From: Erwinia billingiae Eb661
GTDB taxonomy: Bacteria; Pseudomonadota; Gammaproteobacteria; Enterobacterales; Enterobacteriaceae
Length of the DNA: 64,000 nucleotides
Assembly: GCF_000196615.1 (NCBI RefSeq)
Contig: NC_014306.1
Coordinates: 1,984,001-2,048,000, forward strand
Reading direction: 5' to 3'
Part shown: piece after piece, positions 53,201 to 63,200 of the stretch
Position numbering within the stretch: the first letter of the stretch is position 1
Layout of the letters: each line of letters opens with the position of its first letter
The notes under the pieces: model-generated
What the model was told of the DNA's origin: nothing
The model's input: the letters and a program-made list of their open reading frames with translations, nothing else
The model's database searches: none
Program-made: the position numbers and the translations under genes

Positions 53201-53834
53201 TGCCATCAAATACCGGACGGGAATCATCGGTCACGCCGTGCTGGGTAATTTTACCCTGCACGCTGCCGACGTTATCCGTCGCTGACGTCACGCCAGGGAC
53301 TTTAGGGTCTGCAACGTGATGGTCATGACCGCCACGGTTGTGCGCGGCAACGGCGATGCCGGTCAGCGCGGCCAGTGCAGCCAGTGCGCCAAGGGCGATC
53401 ATGCCGTTGCTCAGGCCGCCTGCCGCCGCCAGACCTTCCAGACCTGCGGTGCTGTCGCTGCCGAGGATCAGGGTTGATGCGCCGCTGTCGTCCAGCAGCA
53501 GGAAGGCGTCACGATCCGAACCATCCTGATTGACGTAGGTGTGATAGGTGCCGTCAGCGGCCATGCCGGACAGTTCGCCCTGATGATCGTAGAAACCGTC
53601 AATGATGATTTCCGGGGTATCGTCGCCGTCCTGGGTGAAGACCTGCAGGTCTTTGCCAACGCGCTTAACCACGATGTGATCCGGTGCGGTATGATTTTCA
53701 CCACTGGACAGCAGGTATTTACCGCCGTCGATGGCTTTGACATGGACCGGTTGGCCTTTCGCTGCCTGTGGCAGAGAAGCCGTTTTAACAACAGTTTTGC
53801 CGTCAACAACCAGCAGGTTCAGTGGTGTAGTCAT
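50244..53834 (-). CDS. Secreted Ig-repeat protein with BapA-type prefix and lectin-like module
   Basis: 1196 residues. The Bap/SiiE-type prefix domain (about 1-140; KAIDGGKYLLSSGEN, VKRVGKDLQVF) is followed by a hydrophobic stretch (about 150-175). About seven Ig-like repeats (to about 850) have LADGNGLDLTAGGLTNNG and PGDVVKLYDGDKLIGSAVVD units. A lectin/carbohydrate-binding-like jelly-roll module spans about 865-997 (GEILYREFTVQAGHTYNLSY, WITLDNFTIRD). Asp/His/Gln-rich linkers and a type I secretion-type C-terminus follow (DVLALGSDDLF, LMIKGDAGDTVNL, IQQGIQTHVQ). It is divergent from the giant adhesin gene and shares its N-terminal domain. Likely a biofilm or host/plant-surface adhesin. Confidence 0.87.
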   Translation of the reverse strand: MTTPLNLLVVDGKTVVKTASLPQAAKGQPVHVKAIDGGKYLLSSGENHTAPDHIVVKRVGKDLQVFTQDGDDTPEIIIDGFYDHQGELSGMAADGTYHTYVNQDGSDRDAFLLLDDSGASTLILGSDSTAGLEGLAAAGGLSNGMIALGALAALAALTGIAVAAHNRGGHDHHVADPKVPGVTSATDNVGSVQGKITQHGVTDDSRPVFDGKGTPNSIINVYDNGTLIGSTVVATDGSWAFQPTTPLPEGAHDISFSETNSAGVESPQSAPVSFDVDLTPPAAADIISVTDGKDQDLIHGGLTNNGDVEMSGKDATPGDVVKMYDGDKLIGSTVVDADGNWTVPGTIVGDGEHDLTIGITDPAGNESPRSPAIPVDLDTTAPDAPTPTLADGNGLDLTHGGLTNNGDMDMSGNGATPGDVVKLYDGDKLIGSAVVDDSGNWTIPGAISGDGKHDLSASITDPAGNESARSAPIAVDLDTTAPDAPTPTLEDGNGLDLTAGGLTNNGDMDMSGSGANPGDVVKLYDGDTLIGSAIVDDSGNWTVPGAISGDGPHDLSATATDPAGNESAKSSPIKVDLDTTPPAVPTPTLADGNGLDLTAGGLTNNGSLDMSGKDATPGDVVKLYDGDKLIGSAVVDDSGNWTVPGGITGDTTHPISATITDPAGNESAKSAPINVDLDTVAPAAPAPTLADGNGLDLTAGGTTNNGHLDMSGSGGTPKDVVKLYDGDTVIGSAVVDASGNWTVPGVISGDSTHPITATATDLAGNESAHSAPIPVALDTTAPTTTLHLDDNNPTLSGVTEANAVVFIYDGTTLLGSQKANASGNWSWKPTGKLADGTYNYNATAQDALGNTSAHTANLGFKVASTVNDFNDTTGQGWTVSAAHAADTSFNGSSITVRPSGAMATGEILYREFTVQAGHTYNLSYAGVTWATSGTTREYMSVGVSINGASLGAPGQVYAGTNSYTWTATTSGVVRLAMYTDNTELAPGNWITLDNFTIRDSAPTGAVSVSSFGVESHDDTSVQQDDSISSLSTHHDDSNATAQHDAQPTTAQTEGASATTVQHDDGANHFQLSGNELKMIDTGAVIDLSNVAQQHQGEEIHSLSLEGHGNNVLNVNINDVLALGSDDLFQQDGNKQLMIKGDAGDTVNLESVNGDKSPEQWNAQGQVSHDGTTFNVYQNVDHDVEVLIQQGIQTHVQ

Positions 53835-53929
53835 GATGCATTTTTCCTGGAGATAGAGATAAATGGGTTGAATTAAGAGGGGTCTCCCTCAGAAGTTTCC
53901 TGATAATGCGGCAAATCGTTTAAAGAAGA

Positions 53930-53947
53930 ACCAGGCCGCGTCTTGGA
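53930..53947 (-). promoter_or_regulatory. Shared activator box C, upstream of 1196-residue adhesin
   Basis: Minus strand TCCAAGACGCGGCCTGGT, 22 bases after CCTGG, then CATTAT (53908-53903) as -10. Confidence 0.62.
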
Positions 53948-54067
53948 TGAGTTCGGTTTATTCTTGCCTGAGGCTCAGACATCTCCTGATATATTTTTCC
54001 GCACTGACAATTTTAATAATTAACAAGTGCTCTTCACCCTGACGATATATTCAACCCCTATTTGTTA

Positions 54068-54085
54068 ACCAAGACCCTGGCTGTA
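54068..54085 (+). promoter_or_regulatory. Shared activator box D, upstream of giant adhesin
   Basis: Plus strand ACCAAGACCCTGGCTGTA matches box B at 15 of 18 positions. The bases aligned to CCTGG are GCTGT, and 22 bases later comes TAAAAA (54107-54112), the same spacing as the other boxes. Confidence 0.58.
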
Positions 54086-54203
54086 TTTCCCTTTCCGCCG
54101 GTCGGGTAAAAAGGCGTTAACTGGTCATAGATCGTTACGTTGTGTCCAGCGTCTTTCTCATCATCAGGTGAGAAATAGGGATAAATAATACGGAAAGGTT
54201 CTT

Positions 54204-57200
54204 ATGAGTCTTGAAAACACCAATATTGCGGTGGTAAGTAAAAATACCATTGTCAAAGCTGAAGTATTGCGCGCCGCGAAAACAGGCAGTGCGGTAAAAA
54301 TAAAAGCCGTCGAAGGCGCTAAATATATCCTTGCTGAAGGTGAGAACGGCGTCGCGCCAGAAAATATCACCGTGCAGCGCGTGGGCAAAGATCTGCACGT
54401 GATGCTGGAAGGGACTGACGCAAACTCACCTCAGTTGGTTATTGAAGACTATTTCGACAAACCGGGCGAGCTGGTCGGTAAAGGTGAAGACGGCCAGTGG
54501 CATCAGTTTATTTCCACCGACGGCGACAGCCAGCACGATGCGGCTTTGCTGGTCGACGGCGAAAGTTCCCCGCTGGCGCTGGGTGCCAACACCGTTTCCG
54601 GCCTTGACGGTCTGGTGGTGGCGGAGGGCGCGATTGCCCCGGCGCTGCTGGCGCTGGGCGCGCTGGCAGCTCTTGCTGCGGCATTTGGCCTCGGCTATTT
54701 AATTGCCCATCACAACAACGATCATAATGGCACCAGCGATACGGGTGCAGGTGGCCCGATTGACGACAGCGGCGTCGTGATGCCGACCGTCAGTACGATT
54801 ACCGACAATACCGGCCTGGTGACAGGCCCGCTGACCAACGGTCAGAGCACAGACGAAACCCTGCCGGTATTTACCGGTACCGGTACGCCGGGCAACACCA
54901 TTGAACTGCGTGATAACGGCGTGGTGATTGGTAGCGGCGTGGTTGGGCCGGATGGTAACTGGTCCGTACAGCCAGAGGCGCCGCTGGCCGAAGGTCCGCA
55001 CGAGTTCGATTTGGTGGCAAAAGATGCGGCAGGCAACGAAAGCCAGCCAACAACCCCGGTCACCATTATTGTCGATCTCTCCCCGCCAGAACCGGCGACC
55101 GAGCTGCTGCTGAACGATAACGTCGGCACGGAAACCGGTGCGATCACCGCCAACAGCATCACCGATGACACCACGCCAACCTACAGCGGTAAGGCTGAAC
55201 CCGGCACGCTGGTGTTTATCACCGATAACGGCCAGACCATCGGCAGCGCGCCGGTGGATGCGGCGGGGAACTGGAGCTTTACCCCACGCGAACCGATGAG
55301 CGCGGGCGAACACAGCTTCTCCACCATTGTGCAGGACGCAGCGGGCAACCAGAGTCAGCCAACGCCGCCGTTAACCTTTGTTATCGATCCGAACGGCCTG
55401 AGCGCCACCATCGATTATGTGATTGATGACACCAACGCCACGCCAGAGAACCTGACCAGCGGCAGCCTGACTAAAGATAATACGCCGACCCTGTTCGGCC
55501 ACGGCACCGTGCGTTCTGTGGTGTATATCTATGAAGAAGGAAATACCACGCCAATTGGTAGCGCCCGCGTGCTGGGTAACGGCACCTGGACCTTCCCGAC
55601 CGGCGTCTTGCCAGATGGTCCGCATACCTTTATCGCGATCCCGCGCGATGCCAGCGGTACGCCAGGCAATCAGAGCGCCGAGTTTGACCTGAATATCGAT
55701 ACCACGGCACCGACCCGTCCGGGCCTGAACAATGACGGTATTGAAAGCGTCTGGGATGACGTCGGCCTGATCCAGGGCCCGATCGCTAACGGCGGTTCTA
55801 CCGATGACACCACGCCAACGCTGAAGGGCAGCCATCTGACGCCGGGCGATACCGTCTATGTCTATGATGGTGCCAACCTGATTGGTACCGAAATCGTCAA
55901 TGAAAACGGCGGCTGGTCACATACGCCATCGCCGGCACTGAACCCTGGCGATCATAACTTCTCTATTGTGGTCGGCGACCCGGCAGGCAACCTGTCTGAG
56001 CACTCAGACCCGTGGCTGGTGCATATCGATACCACGCCGCCATCGGTGCCGGTGATTACCGAAGTGATTGACGATGTTGGCGCCGCCACCGGCGCCATCA
56101 CCCCGGGCGGCACCACCGACGATGCATGGCCAACCGTGCACGGTACCGCCGATGCCAATACCCTGGTGATGATTTACGATCGCCTGAATAACGGTTCACG
56201 CGTATTGTTAGGCAGCACCACGGCCGATGCCCTGGGTAACTGGGAATTCACCCCGGAAATGCAACTGAGCAACGGCCATCACAGCCTGTCTGTGGTTGGG
56301 CTGGATGACGTGCGCAACACCAGCGTAGAATCGCCACTGTTTGATTTCGATCTGGTGACCGGCGGTATTCCTTCTGCCCCAGCCATCACCAGCGCGTTTG
56401 ATGATATTGGTGCGGTGACCGGTACGCTGCAAAGCGGCGATTCCACCGACGATACTCTGCCAACCCTGAACGGTACGGCGCCCGCTAACAGCCTGGTGAC
56501 CTTGTTCGTTGATCAAAAAGCGGTTGCTTCCTTTACCGCAGGCGCTGATGGTCACTGGAGCTGGACGCTAGGCACCGCGCTGTCTAAAGGCCCGCATAAC
56601 TTTACCGCCACGGCGACCGATGCCAACGGTAAAGTGAGCCAGCCAACGGCTGAGTTCGCGCTGAACATTGACACCACTGCGCCAGAGGCGGCTGATAATC
56701 TGCACCTGTCTGACAATATTGGCCCGGTACAGGGTGAGATTGTCGACGGCAGCACCACCGATGACAGCACGCCAACCTTCAGCGGCAGCGCTGAACCTGG
56801 CGCGACGGTGATCATCCGTGATAACGGCAAGGTCATTGGTTCAGAAACCGTGCAGCCAGACGGCAGCTGGTCATTTACCCCGAAAGATCCGCTGGCCGAT
56901 GGCCACCACGAATTCTCTACCATCGTGCAGGATCCGGTCGGTAATCAGAGCGGCGAAAGCGCACCGATTGGTTTCGATGTTGATACCAGCAATGTGTTTA
57001 TCTCCATCGACTACGCGATTGATGATGCCGGTTCCATTACGCAGAATCTGAGCAGCGGCGATGCGACCGACGATGCCACGCCAACGCTGGTCGGTAAAGC
57101 GAAGGCGAATGCCATCGTGACGGTTTACGACGGCACCACGCTGCTGGGCAGCGCGCAGGCCAATGCCGAAGGTAAATGGAGCTTCCCAAGCCCAACGCTG

Positions 57201-60200
57201 ACGGAAGGTCTGCACCACATCACCGCCACCGCGACGGATGCCATGGGCACCTCAGCGACCTCTTCTCAGTTTGACCTGAATATCGATTTGACCGCGCCCG
57301 AAGTGGGCAGCGGTATTGGCGATATCTGGGATAACGTCGGTCCGGTACAGGGTCTGGTACCGTCCAACGGTGCCACCGATGACACCACGCCAACCCTGCG
57401 CGGCAGCGGTCAGGAGCCGGGTGACACCATCACCGTGCGCGATGGCGGCGACGTGCTGGGCACCACCGTGGTGAAGGACGATGGTACCTGGGACTTTACG
57501 CCGGAATCCCCTCTGGCGGATGGCACCCATGATTTCACCATTATCGTCACCGATCCGGTCGGCAATGTTTCTGCACCTTCCGATCCGTACATTATTGATA
57601 TTGATACCGATGTGCCGGTTAAGCCGGTTATCGTCACGGTTATTGATGACCAGGGGTCGTTAACCGGTCCGATCGCCGCAGGCGGCATCACCGACGACTC
57701 ACGCCCAACCATTACCGGTACGGCGTCGGCCGGCACCGTGGTCAGCGTGTATGACAATAATCAGCTGATTGGCACCGTCACCGCAGGTACCGACGGTAGC
57801 TGGTCACTGACGCCAGAATTCCCACTGCCTTACGGCCCGCACGAACTGCATGCGGTCGCAAGCGATGCCGTGGGCAACGTCAGCCTGCCTTCCGATCCGT
57901 TCGACTTCGACCTGATCACCGGCGGAATCCCATCCGCGCCATCCATCATCGGTGCAGTGGATGATGTCGGTAGCGTTACCGGCATGCTGAGCAGCAACGG
58001 CGTCACCGACGATGTGCGCCCTGAGCTGGTGGGTAACGCCCCGGCAAACAGCCAGGTGACGATCACCGTCGATGGTGAAGTGAAAGGTGTGGTCACCGCC
58101 GATGCCCAGGGCCAGTGGCACTGGACGCCAGACGCCGATCTGAGCGAAGGCCCACATAAATTCTCCGTGGTAGCCACTGACGCAGCGGGTAACGTCAGCG
58201 CGCCGTCGGGTGACTTCAACCTGGAGATCGACCTGACCGCACCGGATGCAGCCCAGGCCGAACTGACCGACGACGTCGGCGCAGTGACCGGGGTGATTGC
58301 CGATGGCAGCATCACCGATGACAGCACGCCAACCTTTACCGGCACCGCAGAACCGGGCAGCACGGTGATTATTCGCGACGGCGACCAGGTGATTGGCAGC
58401 GAAAAAGCCGATGCGAATGGCGACTGGTCGTTTACGCCGAAGGACCCACTGGCAGAGGGCCCGCATGAATTCAGCACCGTGGTGCAGGATCCAGCCGGTA
58501 ACCTCAGCGCCCCAAGCGACCCGATTCACTTTGTGGTGGATACGTCTGCCGTGGTGGTCAGCATTGACTACGCCGTGGATGATGCGGGCAGCGTGACCGG
58601 CAACCTGGCAACCGGTGCCGTTACCGATGACACCACGCCAACCCTGTTCGGTAAGGCCACGCCGAATGGGCTGGTGATGATTTCTGACAACGGTGTAGTG
58701 ATTGGCTCTGCGACAGCTGACGCCTTCGGTGACTGGCATTACCTGCCCGACCCGGTGCTGGCTGAAGGCCCGCACAGCTTCTCGGCTTCCGTGACCAACG
58801 GCGCAGGCAACACCGCGACCACCGCACCGTTTAAGCTCGATGTTGACCTGACTGCGCCGGTGATCCCGGGCAACGACGGCATTGGCGACGTGCGCGATGA
58901 CGTGGGCAGCATCACCGGCAGCGTGCCGGATGGCGGCGTCACCGACGACAGCACCCCGACCCTGGTGGGTAGCGGCCTGCAACCGGGTGATACTGTCACT
59001 ATTCGTGATGGTGGCCAGCCAATTGGTACGGCCATCGTGGGCGAAGACGGCTCGTGGCACCACACCCCGAACCCACCGCTGGATGAAGGCACGCACGATT
59101 TCGACATTATCGTTACCGACCCGGCAGGCAACGAGTCAGCACCGTCTGACCCGTGGACCATCATTGTTGATGTGACTCCACCTGCCGTACCTGTGATTAG
59201 CACCATCATTGACGATCAGGGCGACCTGACCGGTGACGTGGCGCGCGGCGGTGTCACCGATGACACCCAGCCGGAAATTCACGGTACGGCGGATGCCAAC
59301 ACCCTGGTCAATGTCTACGACAACGGCGTGCTGATTGGCAGCGCCCAGGCGGACGCCAACGGCGACTGGTTAATGACGCCATTGGTGCCGCTGACCGGTA
59401 CTGACCACGCGCTGACCGCCAAAGCGGTTGATGCCGCAGGTAACATCAGCCAGCCTTCCGACAAGTATGACTTCTCGCTGGCTGAAGGTGGGGACGTTAT
59501 TGCCCAACCTCCGGTTATTACCGGCGGATTCGATGACGTGGCACCACAGACCGGCGACCTGACAAGCGGCGACGCCACCAATGACCAGCGTCCGACCCTG
59601 AAAGGCACCGGCCATCCGGGTGACGTGATTGAACTGTTTGACGGCACCACCTCGCTGGGCACCACCCAGGTGCAGGAGGACGGCAGCTGGAGCATGGATC
59701 CAAATCAGGATCTGAGCGAAGGCCCACACAGCCTGACCGCAGTGGCCACCAATGCCGTGGGCAACCACAGTGCCCCAAGCAACGGTTTCGATCTGGATAT
59801 CGACCTGACGGCACCGGCACAACCGGCTATCAGCACCCTCATTGACGATCAGGGCGACCTGGTGGGCGATGTGGCGCGCGGCGGTTTGACCGATGATACC
59901 CAGCCGGAAATTCACGGTACGGCGGATGCCAACACCCTGGTTAACGTCTACGACAACGGCGTGCTGATCGGTAGCGCACGGGCCGATGTGAATGGCGACT
60001 GGTCAATGACGCCACAGCAGCCGCTTACCGGGCCTGACCATGCGCTGACGGCGGAAGCGGTCGATGCGGCAGGTAACGTCAGCTCGCCTTCGGACGAGTA
60101 TGACTTCTCGCTGGCGGAAGGCGGTGATGTGATTGCGCAACCTCCGGCGATCACCGGCGGCTTTGACGACGTCGAACCAAAAACTGGCGATCTGGCCAGC

Positions 60201-63200
60201 GGCGACGCCACCAATGACCAGCGTCCGACGCTGAAAGGGACCGGCCACGCGGGTGACGTGATTGAACTGTTCGACGGCACAACATCACTGGGCACCACCC
60301 AGGTTCAGCCGGACGGAACCTGGAGCATGGATCCAAACCAGGATCTGAGCGAAGGTCCGCACAGCCTGACGGCCGTGGCGACGAACGCAGCGGGTAACCA
60401 CAGTGCGCCAAGCAACGGTTTCGATTTGAACGTTGACCTGACCGCGCCGGTGATCCCGGGCAATGACGGCATTGGCGACGTGCGCGATGACGTCGGCAGC
60501 ATCACCGGCAGCGTGCCGGACGGCGGCGTGACGGACGATGATAAACCGACGTTGATTGGTAGCGGCCTGGAGCCGGGCGATACCGTTACCGTGCGCGACG
60601 GCGGTCTGCCAATTGGTACCGCGATTGTTGGCGATGACGGTTCCTGGACCTTCACGCCTGAAGATCCCCTGGATGAGGGTACGCACGACTTCGACATCGT
60701 GGTTACCGATCCGGCGGGCAATGAGTCGACGCCATCCGATCCGTGGACCGTGGAAATCGATCTGACCCCGCCGGGCCAGCCGACCATCACCACCATCGTT
60801 GACGATCAGGGCGACCTGACCGGTGACGTGGCGCGCGGCGGCATCACCGATGACACCCAGCCGGAAATTCACGGTACGGCGGATGCCAACACCCTGGTCA
60901 ATGTCTACGATAACGACGTGCTGATTGGTAGCGCGCAGGCAGACGCCAACGGTGACTGGTCGATGACGCCACAGGCGCCGCTGAGCGGGGCTGACCATGT
61001 ACTGACTGCCAAAGCGGTGGATAAAGCCGGTAACGTCAGCATTCCGTCTGATGACTACAACTTTAACCTGATTGACGGCGGCGCAGCGCAGGCCCCAATC
61101 ATCACCGGCGGCTTCGATGATGTTGCACCGAAAACCGGCGATCTGGTCAGCGGCGATGATACTAACGATCAGCGTCCGCTGTTGAAAGGAACCGGTCATG
61201 CGGGCGATGTAGTCGAACTGTTCGAAGGCAGCGAATCGCTGGGCACCACCGTTGTGGCCGATGACGGCAGCTGGAGCATGGAGCCAAACCGCGATCTGAC
61301 CGAGGGTTCACACAGTCTGACGGCGGTAGCGACTAACGCAGCGGGCAACCACAGTGGCCCGAGCAACGCGTTTGACCTGAATGTTGATCTGACTGCACCA
61401 ACCATTCCGGGCAACCAGGGTATCGGCGACGTCATTGACAACGAAGGCATTATCACCGGCAGCATACCGAACGGCGGCAGCACCGATGACACCACGCCAA
61501 CGCTGGTCGGCTCTGGTCTGCAGCCTGGCGATACGGTCACCGTGCGCGACGGCGGTGAACCGATTGGTACAGCCATTGTTAAAGAGGACGGTTCCTGGAG
61601 CCTGATTCCGGACCCGGCGCTGGATGAAGGTACCCATGACTTCACCATCGTGGTGACCGACCCGGCGGGTAATACTTCCGAACCTTCCGATCCGTGGATT
61701 GTGGAAGTGGATCTGACCGCACCGCTTCAGCCAGCCATCACCGCAGTGATTGACGATCAGGGCGACCTGACCGGTGATATTGCCCGTGGCGGCATCACCG
61801 ACGACAATCTGCCGGAAATTCACGGTACCGCCGAGGCGAATACTCTGATCAATGTCTACGACAACGGCGTACTGATCGGCAGCGCGCAGGTCGGTTCTGA
61901 CGGCAGCTGGCGCCTGATCCCGGATGTAGCCCTGAGCGGTCCTGACCATCTGTTGACGGCGAAAGCAGTTGATGCAGCAGGTAACGTCAGCGTCCCTTCC
62001 GACGAATTTGGCTTCAGCCTGATTGACGGCGGCGCAGCGCAGACGCCGGTGATTACCGCTGGCTTTGACGATACCGAACCAAAAACCGGTGACCTGGCAA
62101 GCGGCGACGCGACTAACGACCAGCGTCCAACGTTGCGGGGTACCGGCCATGCGGGTGACACCATTGAACTGTTTGATGGCACCACTTCCGTGGGAACCAC
62201 CCAGGTCCAGGACGACGGCACATGGAGCATGGATCCGAACGTCGATCTGAGCGAGGGCGCACACCGCCTGACGGCCGTGGCGACCAATGCAGCCGGTAAT
62301 CACAGTGATGCCAGCAACGCATTCGATCTCGACGTTGACCTGACGGCACCGACCCATCCGGGCGCAGACGATGACGGTATCCGTACCATCATTGACGACG
62401 TCGGTCCTAAAGTGGGTGACGTGGCCGATGGCGGCGTGACTGACGATCAGCGGCCAACGCTGCTGGGGGATTTCCAGGACGAAGGCAGCACCATTTACGT
62501 CTACGACAACGGTAGCCTGCTGGGAACCGCCATCGTTGGAATGAACGGCGACTGGTCCTATACGCCGAATGTTGACCTGGCGGAAGGTCCGCACACCTTC
62601 ACCATTAAAGTGGAAGACCGTGCGGGCTGGATGTCGGATATGTCAGATCCGTATGCCATCACCATCGATATTACGCCGCCGGAAAAACCGACCATCACCG
62701 AGGTGATTGACGATCAGGGCGCCCATACCGGTGCGCTGAATCCTGGCGAAATTACCGATGATGCGCAGCCGCAGATCAACGGTACGGCGGAAGCGAACAG
62801 CAAAGTATTCATCTACGATGGCGCCACGCTGATTGGTTCTGCACAGGTTGATGCCACGGGTCACTGGACGCACACGCCATTCCCACCGCTGCAGGCAGGC
62901 GCACACAACATCAGCGTGGTGGCGCAGGATGCCGCCGGACTGGTCAGCGTGCCGTCAGATCCGTTTGACTTCAGCGTACTGACCGGCGGTGTGCCAAGTG
63001 CGGTAGCCATTACGACCGTCTGGGACGATGCCGGCACCACTACCGGTAACGTGCAGAGCAACGGCTTTACCGATGACACCACACCAACCGTTAAAGGGAC
63101 CGCGCCAGCCAATACGCTGGTTACCGTGACCTTCAGTGGACCGGGTGGCGCCACGGTGGTTGCCTCAGCAACGTCCGATGCATCAGGTAGCTGGAGCGTA

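Larger units (their letters stand above)
53835..54203. promoter_or_regulatory. Divergent promoter region between two adhesin genes
   Basis: 369 bases. It contains box C for the minus-strand gene and box D for the giant adhesin, about 120 bases apart and pointing outward, so one activator could switch on both. No gene is seen. Confidence 0.65.
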
